Assembly: GCF_003049525.1 (NCBI RefSeq)
Contig: NZ_PYWL01000001.1
Coordinates: 434,001-498,000, forward strand
Length of the DNA: 64,000 nt
Source: Lysinibacillus fusiformis
Lineage (GTDB): Bacteria; Bacillota; Bacilli; Bacillales_A; Planococcaceae
Reading direction: 5' to 3'
Part shown: piece by piece, positions 24,004-32,950 of the stretch
How the letters are laid out: every line of letters starts with the position of its first letter
Numbering within the stretch: the stretch's first letter is position 1
The notes under the pieces: model-generated
Told to the model about the DNA's origin: nothing
The model's input: the letters and a program-made list of their open reading frames with translations, nothing else
Databases searched by the model: none
Made by a program: the position numbers and the translations under genes

Positions 24004-25107
24004 TTAATAGCATTGGATTTTAGCAACTAGTTTTTCATTGTTAAAATGAAGCGTCTCTGCATCATTCAGCGTATATGCCTGCAATGTTGCATTATTTTTT
24101 TGCCAGCTATTAAATAGCCTGCTTCGTTCAGGATCATCATAATGTGGACAAAAAGTTCCTGATAATATCCCTAGTCCGTTGTATTCCTCATAATGATTGT
24201 GTTGATTTTCACTAAAGCATTTGTCAAACCAACACATTGCCCCAGCACTCATGCCAGCTAAAATAACGCCGCTTTTATAAGCTTCCTTCAATAGCTCCCC
24301 GAATTGATAGGCATGCCATTTATCTAAAAGATGCTTGGTATTTCCTCCGCCTACATAAATAATATCCTGTGCCAATATTTTTTCTCGAATTTGTATGTCA
24401 TTCATGTCCTCCTGCAAAATATGAGTAGCATCACAATGTGTAAAAGCTGAATAAAATTTATCGATATACCCCTGTGCATCATTACTTGCTGTTGGAATAA
24501 AACAAATTTTGATGCGTTCAGCTGTCTTAATTAGACTCAAAATATAATGGTCAACAAATGAAGGGATTTGCTGAGAGAATCCTCCGCCTGATATGGCAAC
24601 AATTTGTCTAGTGACAGCACTCGTTTTTTTTAATTTATAGACCGCTTGCTCTCGACCAAATCTTTCAAGTACCTGTACTTTTTTCATCCCTAGCTTTTCG
24701 AGTAGTCGACAAGATGCACGATTAGCAGTTTGTGTCTCTGCCACGATAGAGGAGATATTTAAATACGTCAAACCTTCCTCAATCACTTGCGTTAGAACTT
24801 CAAATGCTAACCCCCGCCCCCAATACTCGGGTAAAAATTGATAGGAAAGTTCATACATCTCATGCTCATGATACTCATCGATGGATACAAGGCCTATAAA
24901 TTCCCCTGTTTTCTTTAATGAGATATAAAAATATGTATTAGGAAATGGTGCCTCTAGCATGCCTCTAAAGGAAGCTTCGATATAGTTTTTTTGTGGAATT
25001 CCTCCAAGATACTCTCTGACGCTTTCATTTGTGTAGAGCCCTTGAATATCCATGAAATGTTTTGATTGTATACGTTCGATCACACATCGATTAGACATAA
25101 ACCTCAT
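24004..25107 (-). CDS. Fusion of a GNAT acetyltransferase and a peptidase S51 (peptidase E-like) domain
   Basis: 367 residues in one uninterrupted frame. Residues about 8-160 are a RimJ/RimL-type GNAT domain (FLPEYWGRGLAFEVL, NRASCRLLEKLGMKK). Residues about 168-367 are an S51 domain: ISGGGFS, IYVGGGNT, and the nucleophile elbow GMSAGAM with Ser287. Peptidase E cleaves Asp-X dipeptides; cyanophycinases share the fold. The start is ATG at 25107, after AAGGGGGTAAAATAC; the frame is open to 25176 but without a ribosome binding site. The joining of these two domains is unusual to me and may couple acetylation and hydrolysis of one substrate. Confidence 0.8.
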   Translation of the reverse strand: MRFMSNRCVIERIQSKHFMDIQGLYTNESVREYLGGIPQKNYIEASFRGMLEAPFPNTYFYISLKKTGEFIGLVSIDEYHEHEMYELSYQFLPEYWGRGLAFEVLTQVIEEGLTYLNISSIVAETQTANRASCRLLEKLGMKKVQVLERFGREQAVYKLKKTSAVTRQIVAISGGGFSQQIPSFVDHYILSLIKTAERIKICFIPTASNDAQGYIDKFYSAFTHCDATHILQEDMNDIQIREKILAQDIIYVGGGNTKHLLDKWHAYQFGELLKEAYKSGVILAGMSAGAMCWFDKCFSENQHNHYEEYNGLGILSGTFCPHYDDPERSRLFNSWQKNNATLQAYTLNDAETLHFNNEKLVAKIQCY

Positions 25108-25202
25108 GTATTTTACCCCCTTCTTTATGTCACAGTTTAATCGAACTGCCATACTGAAATCAAACATTTTTTCCAAATATTACTTTTCTATAAACTAAAA
25201 AA

Positions 25203-25232
25203 TAGTGACCAGCCATACGTGCTGTGTCACTA
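25203..25232 (-). terminator. Terminator of the 161-residue gene
   Basis: TAGTGAC (25203-25209) with GTCACTA (25226-25232); on the minus strand it runs into TTTTTTAG. Confidence 0.65.
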
Positions 25233-25238
25233 CCTTCA

Positions 25239-25718
25239 TTAATGTTGATATTGCTCAAGTAAACGTTGAGTATTGGTTGATTGTTCTAAAACTTTTTTCT
25301 CTTGAGCCCAATAAATCATATATTGATCGTCACCGATTGGAAAAACCATTTGTTGCAATTCTTCGCTTAGCTCAGAGCTAATCGCTACCTTTAAAATGTC
25401 CACTTCATAAAGCGGTTTGTCCTTTATTTTATAAACAATATGATAGGCGGGCTCTTCTTCAAAAATTGCTCGTTCTTTTTTAGAAAGCTTCTTTACATGA
25501 CTTAAAGGGTATTTTTCAATAAAGTTCTTCGCCTCGCCGTCAGACCCTCGAAATACCGTTTGTTCCCCTTGGAATAATTCGATTGAATCAATTTTTGTAG
25601 CTTCATTTAAAATAAGAGAAATCGCTTCCTGCTCATTTTTTTCACGAGATTGCATAACAAAAATTCCGATCAGTAAAATAGCCGCAAATATAATTAGTCT
25701 CCATCTTCGTTTTGTCAT
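25239..25718 (-). CDS. Membrane-anchored protein of unknown function, about 159 residues
   Basis: Begins MTKRRWRLIIFAAILLIGIF from ATG 25718 (a TTG at 25724 is in frame just upstream). A single N-terminal membrane helix with positive residues before it implies an anchored domain outside the membrane, about 130 residues long and rich in Glu and Lys. There is no lipobox Cys. It starts seven bases beyond the stop of ktrC on the same strand, so it is probably co-transcribed. I recognise no family. Confidence 0.75.
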   Translation of the reverse strand: MTKRRWRLIIFAAILLIGIFVMQSREKNEQEAISLILNEATKIDSIELFQGEQTVFRGSDGEAKNFIEKYPLSHVKKLSKKERAIFEEEPAYHIVYKIKDKPLYEVDILKVAISSELSEELQQMVFPIGDDQYMIYWAQEKKVLEQSTNTQRLLEQYQH

Positions 25719-25724
25719 TGCCAA

Positions 25725-26390
25725 TTACCCATTCAATGCCTTTTTTACAAAACGATTTATATCAACATCAGCACCAATTACAAGCATAATATCTCCCAAT
25801 AAAATCTTATCACTTGCTTGAGGTGATACGATAATATCAGCACCACGCTTAATCCCTACGATGTTAATCCCATATTTAGCTCGAATATCTAAATCCATAA
25901 TCGAATATCCGGCAATAGCATCATTCGCCTTTAATTCCATAATAGAGTGTTCATCTGAAAGCTCTAAATAATCTAGTACTGTATTCGATAGCATATTATT
26001 GGCAATACGAATACCCATATCTCTTTCAGGATGGACTACAAAGTCGGCACCAATTTTCCGCAATACCTTCTCATGGTAATCATTTTGAGCCTTTACTGTA
26101 ATTTGCTCAACACCAATTTCTTTTAAAATAATGGTTGTTAAAATACTTGCTTGAATATCTTCACCAATTGCTACAATCACATGTTCAAAATTACGAATAC
26201 CTAATGAATTTAGAACCGATTCATCTGTTGAATCTGCAATGACGGCTTGTGTAGCAATAGAAGCAAATTCGTCTACACGCTCTGAAGAATGGTCGATTGC
26301 CATCACTTGAGCACCCTGACTCATTAATTCACGAACTATACTCCCCCCAAAACGTCCAAGCCCAATGACCGCAAACTCTTTTTTCATCAT
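25725..26390 (-). CDS. ktrC: Ktr potassium channel regulatory subunit KtrC (RCK domain)
   Basis: 221 residues, the length of B. subtilis KtrC. The N-terminal Rossmann RCK_N domain starts MMKKEFAVIGLGRFGGSIV with the GxGxxG nucleotide site; the RCK_C domain (about 135-221) follows. KtrC forms an octameric ring on the KtrD/KtrB channel, opens it with ATP, and is inhibited by c-di-AMP through RCK_C. The near-identical stretch VIVAIGEDIQASILTT and the synteny with rnjA support KtrC over KtrA. No channel gene is in the window. It shares its upstream 40-base element with mprF. Confidence 0.93.
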   Translation of the reverse strand: MMKKEFAVIGLGRFGGSIVRELMSQGAQVMAIDHSSERVDEFASIATQAVIADSTDESVLNSLGIRNFEHVIVAIGEDIQASILTTIILKEIGVEQITVKAQNDYHEKVLRKIGADFVVHPERDMGIRIANNMLSNTVLDYLELSDEHSIMELKANDAIAGYSIMDLDIRAKYGINIVGIKRGADIIVSPQASDKILLGDIMLVIGADVDINRFVKKALNG

Positions 26391-26421
26391 AAAAAATCCC
26401 TCCGAAAACTACTATACCATC

Positions 26422-26461
26422 ATTGTAGCGTATTCTTTGCGATATGTATTGTCAAAACAAG
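26422..26461 (-). promoter_or_regulatory. 40-base element upstream of ktrC, copy 2 of 2
   Basis: 36/40 identical to 17151-17190. On the minus strand it ends GCTACAATG, giving a -10 with a predicted RNA start near 26415, about 25 bases before the ktrC ATG. The TTGACA at the other end is 22 bases from the -10. Confidence 0.55.
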
Positions 26462-26498
26462 ACGCGGTTCGTCATTGTTGGACAACGCTTCAAACATA

Positions 26499-26526
26499 AA
26501 AAAAGACGAGGACCTAAATCCCCGTC
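26499..26526 (-). terminator. Terminator of ykuV
   Basis: On the minus strand, GACGGGG pairs with CCTCGTC (one G-U pair), followed by TTTTTTTATG. Confidence 0.75.
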
Positions 26527-26540
26527 ATCACTAACTATGA

Positions 26541-26996
26541 TTATTCAGCGTTACGCATTTCGTCTAGTACGCGATTTACACGTTTTTCTAACATTTTCAT
26601 ACCGCTACCACCAGCTTGCATATGGCGCAGCTGACCATCTTTATCGAACACAAAATAAGCAGGTACATATTGATTTTCAAAAGCATCTGTTAACTTCATT
26701 TCGCTATCCACAAAGATTGGTTGCGCAATGTCATGCTCAGCCGCTACTGCCTTAATCGTCTCTAAATCAGTATCTGCTTCAGAACGTGGCATATGTACTG
26801 CTACAACATTTAGCTCATCTTTATATTGATCACGGAAATTATTAACATCTGGCATAGCTTCTTTACATAAATGACAGCTCACTGACCAGAAATGGATTAA
26901 TGTTGGTTTTTTGCCTACTAGTTCTGCTTTTGTTACTTCACCATTTAACCAAGTTGTTGCGCCAACTAGCTCTGGCATTTGTTCACGAAGTTTCAT
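26541..26996 (-). CDS. ykuV: Thiol-disulfide oxidoreductase YkuV (TlpA-like thioredoxin fold)
   Basis: 151 residues (B. subtilis YkuV 148). The active site CHLC gives Cys41 and Cys44. The block NVVAVHMPRSE and the C-terminal HMQAGGSGMKMLEKRVNRVL match YkuV closely. There is no signal peptide, so it acts in the cytoplasm. The start is ATG at 26996 after GAGGAGGA; the frame is open to 27110 without a binding site. It reduces disulfides and is thought to work with YkuU. A terminator lies between it and ykuU, so it probably has its own promoter. Confidence 0.93.
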   Translation of the reverse strand: MKLREQMPELVGATTWLNGEVTKAELVGKKPTLIHFWSVSCHLCKEAMPDVNNFRDQYKDELNVVAVHMPRSEADTDLETIKAVAAEHDIAQPIFVDSEMKLTDAFENQYVPAYFVFDKDGQLRHMQAGGSGMKMLEKRVNRVLDEMRNAE

Positions 26997-27115
26997 GAAA
27001 AATCCTCCTCTATTAAATCGTTGTTCTTTAGATACATTAAATGTTGGGTAAAACTCCTCCCAAAAAATATTGCCATCTAAGATAAAGTAAATTAGCACTC
27101 GCCACTTCACTTAAA

Positions 27116-27142
27116 AGTCCCCACAAGCATGTCGTGGGGACT
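27116..27142 (-). terminator. Terminator between ykuU and ykuV
   Basis: AGTCCCCAC (27116-27124) with GTGGGGACT (27134-27142); the minus strand continues TTTTAAG. Confidence 0.75.
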
Positions 27143-27177
27143 CTTTATTTGTTACATCATGACGCAACTCTATTTTA

Positions 27178-27720
27178 TTATAGAGTTGCTTGACCTGGAC
27201 GCCAGTTTGCTGGGCAAAGACCGCCAGTTTGTAATGCTTGAAGTACACGTAACGTTTCATCAACATCACGGCCGATGTTATTATCGAATACTGTTTGGTA
27301 TTTTAATTCACCTTCTGGATTAATGATGAATAAGCCACGTAGCGCGATACCTTCTTCTTCAATTAACACACCGTAATCTTTAGAAACTTGGTGGTTTGTA
27401 TCCGCAGCTAATGGATATTTTAATTCACCAAGACCATTTTGAGTGCGGTCTGTATTAATCCACGCTAAGTGAGTGTGGATTGTATCAGTAGAAACACCGA
27501 TTACTTCTGCATCTAAGTCTTCGAACTCGTCATAACGATCGCTCATTGCAGTGATTTCTGTTGGACATACAAATGTGAAGTCCATTGGATAGAAGAAAAG
27601 TACTGTCCATTTATCTTGTGCTTTAATATCTTCTAATGATACTTTACCAAATGATTTGTCTGAAAGTACTGCTTCCATTGTAAAGTCAGGTGCTTGTTTA
27701 CCTACCATGCGTTCTGCCAT
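27178..27720 (-). CDS. ykuU: 2-Cys peroxiredoxin YkuU (AhpC/Prx1 type)
   Basis: 180 residues, the same as B. subtilis YkuU. Peroxidatic Cys52 lies in FVCPTE and resolving Cys169 in GGLCPANW. The start is ATG at 27720, after CGGAGGGATTT; an upstream ATG at 27822 in frame has no binding site. It reduces hydrogen peroxide and organic peroxides, needing a thiol donor, for which the adjacent YkuV is a candidate. It is separated from ykuV by a terminator. Confidence 0.95.
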   Translation of the reverse strand: MAERMVGKQAPDFTMEAVLSDKSFGKVSLEDIKAQDKWTVLFFYPMDFTFVCPTEITAMSDRYDEFEDLDAEVIGVSTDTIHTHLAWINTDRTQNGLGELKYPLAADTNHQVSKDYGVLIEEEGIALRGLFIINPEGELKYQTVFDNNIGRDVDETLRVLQALQTGGLCPANWRPGQATL

Positions 27721-28012
27721 AATAAATCCCTCCGAATAAATATGTAGTTTATATATTCTATTCCATTCGCACAAGCGAACTCGTCTTCTACGATAGCAGA
27801 GTAAACGTAGTTTTTCAAACAAGTAAGCTCCGCCCCATTACCAGATTGTAGTGAGTCGACAAAAAATCGTCAAATCCAAAATTGGAATTTCTGCTACATC
27901 CTATTTATTAGCTATTTTTGACAACTATATTCTCCTTTATACAAATTTTTTCTCCACTACATTTATGACTCCTTTTTTAACATTTTACAGCGATTTTTTT
28001 CATAAAAAACGA
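27721..28012. other. Divergent intergenic region of ykuU and the pot regulator
   Basis: About 290 bases. The inverted repeat TTCGC-N4-GCGAA (27766-27779) lies about 50 bases before the ykuU ATG and may be an operator. The rest is AT-rich and no gene is seen. Confidence 0.45.
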
Positions 28013-28114
28013 TTGCAAATTTTTATTTATTATGTATAATTGTAATGGTTTTAGTAAACTAAAAGTTTCGTTAAAGTAAACTTCATATTTCAAAAGTTTA
28101 TCATTGCTAAACTT
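28013..28114 (+). promoter_or_regulatory. pot operon promoter and array of TAAACTT half-sites
   Basis: TTGCAA (28013-28018) and TATAAT (28035-28040) with a 16-base spacer. Downstream there are five related half-sites: TAAACT (28055-28060), AAGTTT (28063-28068), TAAACTT (28077-28083), AAGTTTA (28094-28100) and TAAACTT (28108-28114), in alternating orientation. The last two form a perfect inverted repeat with a seven-base gap. This looks like an autorepression site for the XRE regulator encoded next. Confidence 0.65.
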
Positions 28115-28131
28115 CTTCTAGGAGGGAAAAG

Positions 28132-28674
28132 ATGCAAATAGGAGCAAAAATTAAAGCGCTTCGTTTAAAAAAAGGTCTTACCCAAGAGGAACTTGGAGAA
28201 CGTACAGATTTAAGTAAGGGCTATATTTCCCAATTAGAACGTGATTTGAATTCACCTTCTATTGAAACACTTTTTTCTATATTAGAAGTGTTAGGGTCGA
28301 CACCTAAGGAATTTTTTGATGATGGAACACCTGAACAAAAGGTTGTTTATACAGAGGAAGATCAGTCCATCTTTACGGATGAAGAAAAAAAATACGAAAT
28401 TCAATGGCTCATCCCTACATCCAACGAAAAAGAAATGGAGCCTATTTTCTTAACATTTGAAGCCAATGGCGAATTCAAGCAATTTGAGCCATCACTCTCG
28501 GAAACATTTATTTATGTAGTGAAAGGGCGTATTCGTCTCGTTTTAGGGAATGAACAATATATCGCTAGTGAAGGCAATGCTCTTTATTTTGACGCGACAG
28601 ACCATCACCAAATTTTTAATGCACATGCTGCTGAAACGAAAATTTTACTCGTTGCAACGGATTCATATTTATAG
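28132..28674 (+). CDS. XRE-family regulator with C-terminal cupin domain
   Basis: 180 residues. Residues about 6-60 are the helix-turn-helix (LTQEELGERTDLSKGYISQLERD). Residues about 100-178 are a small cupin domain (ETFIYVVKGRIRLVLGNEQY). The build is that of PuuR and other polyamine or amino-acid regulators. It starts with TAGGAGGGA and lies 17 bases before potA, so it is the first gene of the operon. It probably senses polyamine and represses the operon, including itself, at the half-site array. Confidence 0.87.
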   Translation: MQIGAKIKALRLKKGLTQEELGERTDLSKGYISQLERDLNSPSIETLFSILEVLGSTPKEFFDDGTPEQKVVYTEEDQSIFTDEEKKYEIQWLIPTSNEKEMEPIFLTFEANGEFKQFEPSLSETFIYVVKGRIRLVLGNEQYIASEGNALYFDATDHHQIFNAHAAETKILLVATDSYL

Positions 28675-28691
28675 CTTAAGGAGGCGCATCA

Positions 28692-29798
28692 ATGACAATG
28701 AATTCCATTATCCGTTTTGAAAATGTATCCAAGTCTTATAGTGACGGAACAGTTGTCTTAAAGAATATTAACTTGGAGCTTGAAAAGGGCAAATTTTATA
28801 CTCTCCTTGGCCCATCTGGTTGTGGGAAAACAACCATTTTACGAATTATTGCTGGTTTCACAGAGCCTACAACAGGGGATGTGTTTTTCCATGATAAAAA
28901 AATAAATTCTGTTCCTGCCAATGAACGTCAGGTGAATACTGTTTTTCAAGATTATGCGCTGTTCCCTCATTTAAATGTATTTGAAAACGTCGCATTCGGA
29001 CTACGTATTAAGAAGTTACCTGAAAAGGAAATTAAAGAACGTGTTGCGGAGGCTTTAAAATTTGTCAATTTAGCAGGCTATGGCAATCGTGAAATCTCCG
29101 AAATGTCTGGTGGTCAGCGTCAGCGTGTAGCGATTGCACGTGCTATCGTTAACGACCCTGAAGTAATTTTACTGGATGAACCACTTTCAGCATTAGACTT
29201 GAAATTACGTACAGAAATGCAATACGAATTACGTGAATTACAGCAACGTCTTGGCAAAACCTTTGTTTTCGTTACGCATGATCAGGAAGAAGCACTCGCT
29301 ATGAGTGATGAAATTTTTGTTTTAAGTGAAGGACAAATTCAACAATCTGGTACACCAGTAGATATTTATGATGAACCTATTAATCGCTTCGTAGCAGATT
29401 TCATCGGTGAATCCAATATAGTGCCTGGTGTCATGATAGAAGATTTCAAGGTTGAATTTGCAGGTAAAATTTTCGAATGTGTTGACCAAGGTATGAAACC
29501 AAATGAGAAAATTGATATCGTTATACGCCCTGAGGATTTAGAAATGACGACTATTGATAAGGGGAAACTTGTTGTTAAAGTAGATACACAATTATTCCGT
29601 GGCGTCCATTATGAGCTATCTACGTATGATAAAGATGGCAATGAATGGCTAGTCCATTCGTTGAAAAAAGCTGAAGTAGGGACAGAAATTGGCTTAGACT
29701 TTGATCCAGAGGCGATTCATGTAATGCGCTTAAATGAAACAGAGGAAGAGTTCGATAAACGATTAGAATCGTACGGAGACGACGAAGATGCAAGCTAA
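28692..29798 (+). CDS. potA: Spermidine/putrescine ABC transporter ATPase PotA
   Basis: 368 residues. Walker [10 protein letters not shown] (40-48), Q-loop [10 protein letters not shown], signature [14 protein letters not shown], Walker [13 protein letters not shown], and switch His in VTHDQEEAL. The C-terminal TOBE domain (about 280-345) contains VIRPEDLEM. It couples ATP hydrolysis to polyamine uptake with PotB, PotC and PotD. The stop overlaps the potB start by 11 bases. Confidence 0.93.
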   Translation: MTMNSIIRFENVSKSYSDGTVVLKNINLELEKGKFYTLLGPSGCGKTTILRIIAGFTEPTTGDVFFHDKKINSVPANERQVNTVFQDYALFPHLNVFENVAFGLRIKKLPEKEIKERVAEALKFVNLAGYGNREISEMSGGQRQRVAIARAIVNDPEVILLDEPLSALDLKLRTEMQYELRELQQRLGKTFVFVTHDQEEALAMSDEIFVLSEGQIQQSGTPVDIYDEPINRFVADFIGESNIVPGVMIEDFKVEFAGKIFECVDQGMKPNEKIDIVIRPEDLEMTTIDKGKLVVKVDTQLFRGVHYELSTYDKDGNEWLVHSLKKAEVGTEIGLDFDPEAIHVMRLNETEEEFDKRLESYGDDEDAS

Positions 29799-30597
29799 GA
29801 CAGCAAAATCAGCGTTATTTCCATATGTTTTATGGATTGCCCTTTTTGTTATCGCGCCGATTGCACTCGTTGTTTATTATTCCCTACTCGATTTACATGG
29901 CAATTTCACGCTCGATAATTATAAAGCGTTCTTCACTTCTGTTTACTTAAAAATGACATTAAGCTCGTTCTGGTATGCATTTTTAATTACATTCTTTACA
30001 TTATTAATTTCATATCCAACTGCTTACTTTTTAACAAAAACGAAACACAAGCAGCTTTGGTTATTGCTTATTATTATTCCTTCATGGATTAATTTATTGT
30101 TAAAAACATATGCCTTTATCGGTATCTTTGGTTTATACGGGCCGATCAATGCATTTATCGAAGTGTTTGGCTTTGATCCAAAGCAAATGCTCTTTACAGA
30201 TATTAGCTTTGTTTTTGTATCCGTGTATATTTTTATTCCGTTTATGATTTTACCGATCTTTAACTCTTTAGATCGTTTAAATCCAACACTTATTTATGCG
30301 TCTCGTGATTTAGGCGCATCTGCTTTTACAACATTCCGTCGCATTGTTTTGCCATTGACAATGGATGGCGTTAAATCAGGTATTCAGGTTGTCTTTATCC
30401 CTGCTCTATCACTTTTCATGATTACTCGCTTAATTGCAGGAAATCGTGTTATCACCCTTGGTACAGCGATTGAGCAGCAATTCCTTGTGACACAAAATTG
30501 GGGAATGGGTTCAACTATTGCCGTGTTCTTAATTTTATTTATGGTAATCATTATGCTTATTACGGGACAAAAAGATAAAGGAGGTCGCGTACGATGA
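29788..30597 (+). CDS. potB: Polyamine ABC transporter permease PotB
   Basis: 269 residues, about six membrane helices. The EAA-type loop is [21 protein letters not shown], which contacts PotA. The ATG at 29788 lies inside potA. It ends with an ATGA overlap into potC. The subunit forms the channel with PotC. Confidence 0.92.
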   Translation: MQAKTAKSALFPYVLWIALFVIAPIALVVYYSLLDLHGNFTLDNYKAFFTSVYLKMTLSSFWYAFLITFFTLLISYPTAYFLTKTKHKQLWLLLIIIPSWINLLLKTYAFIGIFGLYGPINAFIEVFGFDPKQMLFTDISFVFVSVYIFIPFMILPIFNSLDRLNPTLIYASRDLGASAFTTFRRIVLPLTMDGVKSGIQVVFIPALSLFMITRLIAGNRVITLGTAIEQQFLVTQNWGMGSTIAVFLILFMVIIMLITGQKDKGGRVR

Positions 30598-31391
30598 ACA
30601 AACTTTCTGCATCAGCCAAAGTCTATTTAACGATTGTTTTTATCGTTCTGTATGCACCCATTCTCTATTTAATCTTTTACTCGTTCAATAGTGGTGGCTC
30701 CATGAATAACTTTGAGTCCTTTACTTTAGAGCATTATCAGGCTGTTTTTGAAGATTCAAGGCTACTTGTTATTTTAATTAATACCGTTATCGTAGCATTA
30801 CTTTCAGCTCTAATTTCTACTATTATTGGAACGTTAGGAGCAATCGGTATTGTAACAGTCAAGGATTCAAAAATGCGTAATACATTATTGTCCTTAAACA
30901 ATGTTTTAATTGTCAGTCCAGATGTCATCATTGGTGCAAGCTTTTTAATCTTATTTACAATGGTGGGCATTAAATTAGGCTTTGCTTCAGTATTATTAGC
31001 ACACGTAGCGTTTAGTGTACCCATTGTAGTGTTAATGGTTTTACCTAAATTGTTAGAAATGAATAAATCACTAATTGATGCGGCATTAGATTTAGGAGCA
31101 ACCAAAAAGGATATTATGATGCGTGTCATTTTACCTTATATTCAGCCAGGTATTTTTGCAGGTTTCTTCCTAGCTCTTACGTATTCATTAGATGATTTTG
31201 CAGTGACATTTTTCGTAACCGGCAATGGCTTCAGTACATTATCGGTAGAAATCTACTCTATGGCTCGTGCGGGAATATCTCTAACAGTTAACGCTATTTC
31301 CGGTTTAGTATTCTTTGTAACAGTTATCGTTGTGGTTGGCTATTACTTCATTACAAGTCGCACAAGCAAAAGAACGGAGGGACAACAATGA
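30594..31391 (+). CDS. potC: Polyamine ABC transporter permease PotC
   Basis: 265 residues, about six membrane helices. The EAA loop is ALDLGATKKDIMMRVILP. Start ATG at 30594 overlaps the potB stop, preceded by AAAGGAGGTCGC. Its stop overlaps the potD ATG in the same way. Confidence 0.92.
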   Translation: MNKLSASAKVYLTIVFIVLYAPILYLIFYSFNSGGSMNNFESFTLEHYQAVFEDSRLLVILINTVIVALLSALISTIIGTLGAIGIVTVKDSKMRNTLLSLNNVLIVSPDVIIGASFLILFTMVGIKLGFASVLLAHVAFSVPIVVLMVLPKLLEMNKSLIDAALDLGATKKDIMMRVILPYIQPGIFAGFFLALTYSLDDFAVTFFVTGNGFSTLSVEIYSMARAGISLTVNAISGLVFFVTVIVVVGYYFITSRTSKRTEGQQ

Positions 31392-32461
31392 AGTCATTAA
31401 TTCAAGCGACCATCGCTATACTTGTTGTTTCTGCCCTTTTATTTTATGCTGCTGACGCCTTAAGTGCGGGTGGAGGAAAAAGTGGAAAAGACACTTTAAC
31501 CATCTTTAACTGGGGAGAGTATATTGATCCTGATCTATTGAAAGAGTTTGAAAAAGAAACAGGTATTCATGTCATTTATGAAACATTTGATTCCAATGAA
31601 GCTATGATGACTAAAATACAGCAAGGTGGTACAGCGTATGATATTGCTGTCCCTTCTGAGTATATGATTGAAAAAATGAAGGAAGATAATTTATTGATTC
31701 CTTTAGACAAAGCAAAAATCCCGAATTTTAAAAATATCGATCCATACTTTTTAGATTTACCATTCGATGATAACAATCAATTTTCAGTTCCTTACTTCTG
31801 GGGAACAGTAGGAATTGTATATAATCCAAAGCTAGTTGGGAACTTAGATTTCTCCTCCTGGGACGATTTATGGGATCCTTCATTAAAAAGAAAAGTATTT
31901 TTAGTAGACGGTGCCCGCGAAGTGATTGGGATGGGTTTAAATAGTCTTGGACACTCCTTGAATTCATTGGATAACGATGAATTGCGTGAAGCAACTGACA
32001 AGCTGATTACACTTGCGCCAAACGTAAAAGCGATCATTGGGGATGAAATTACACCATTAATGATCAATAATGAAGCATCAGTGGCCCTCACTTGGTCTGG
32101 TCAGGCAGCGGACATGATGTCTGAAAATGAAGAGTTGGACTTTGCTGTTCCTGAAGAGGGCTCCAATTTATGGTTCGATAATATGGTTATACCAAAAACC
32201 TCAAAAAATATTGATGGTGCACATGCCTTTATCAATTTTATGCTAAGTGCTGAATCTGGTGCTCAAAATGCCGATTATGTTGGCTATTCGACGCCTAATA
32301 TCGCTGCGATGGACTTAATGGACCCTGAAGTAGTTGCTGATGAACGCTATTACCCTTCTGAAGAGCAACGTGATACATTAGAGGTCTATAAAAACTTAGG
32401 CCCAGATTACTTAGGTAAATATAATGAGCTGTTTTTAGAATTTAAAATGAGTATTCGATAA
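31388..32461 (+). CDS. potD: Polyamine-binding protein PotD
   Basis: 357 residues. The N-terminal hydrophobic segment (about 5-25) is a signal or anchor; there is no clear lipobox Cys, so it may stay tethered by an uncleaved helix. The mature part begins DTLTIFNWGEYIDP, the PotD/PotF start motif, and contains DIAVPSEYM and LFLEFKM near the end. It captures spermidine or putrescine outside the membrane and hands it to PotB/PotC. It is the last gene, followed by a strong terminator. Confidence 0.92.
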   Translation: MKSLIQATIAILVVSALLFYAADALSAGGGKSGKDTLTIFNWGEYIDPDLLKEFEKETGIHVIYETFDSNEAMMTKIQQGGTAYDIAVPSEYMIEKMKEDNLLIPLDKAKIPNFKNIDPYFLDLPFDDNNQFSVPYFWGTVGIVYNPKLVGNLDFSSWDDLWDPSLKRKVFLVDGAREVIGMGLNSLGHSLNSLDNDELREATDKLITLAPNVKAIIGDEITPLMINNEASVALTWSGQAADMMSENEELDFAVPEEGSNLWFDNMVIPKTSKNIDGAHAFINFMLSAESGAQNADYVGYSTPNIAAMDLMDPEVVADERYYPSEEQRDTLEVYKNLGPDYLGKYNELFLEFKMSIR

Positions 32462-32469
32462 TTTATAGA

Positions 32470-32500
32470 GCGAATTGGTCTAGAAACCAATTCGCCCTTT
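32470..32500 (+). terminator. Terminator of the pot operon
   Basis: Perfect ten-base-pair stem GCGAATTGGT (32470-32479) with ACCAATTCGC (32486-32495), then CCTTTTTATG. Confidence 0.88.
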
Positions 32501-32950
32501 TTATGTAAGCATTCAGTTGTATTACTATATTTAGAAAGCAATTCTACTAGTAGCCTGTAGTAGTTCATCTTCGCAGCCCCCTCTCCTATAATCCCTTTGG
32601 TCTATGTTTAAGCTAACAATCATTTTCACCTCTAGATCCAAGAAAAGACCATAGATACTACGTGCCAATACATATGCCCATCATAGCTTCATCTTAAACA
32701 ATATTATTCACTTTTATCACGCTATTTCATTTCAACAAAATTACTTCTAGCAAAAAGTTCATACGCTCTCCTAACTATTCATGTTTATTAATCAATTAGA
32801 TACTATTACATTGTGAAGTTTTCTGAGAAAAAAACTTTTCTGGAAAACCATTCTAACGATTGGATCAGTTACAGCAATCTCAACTATTAGCCAGCCATAA
32901 TTCTTTATGATAGACTGTACTATATTTGATTACATAAAGGGGGTTTTTCG
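32501..32950. other. 450-base intergenic region with no gene seen
   Basis: AT-rich, with no frame that has a ribosome binding site and no strong hairpin. It presumably holds the promoter of the MFS gene near its right end. Confidence 0.5.
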
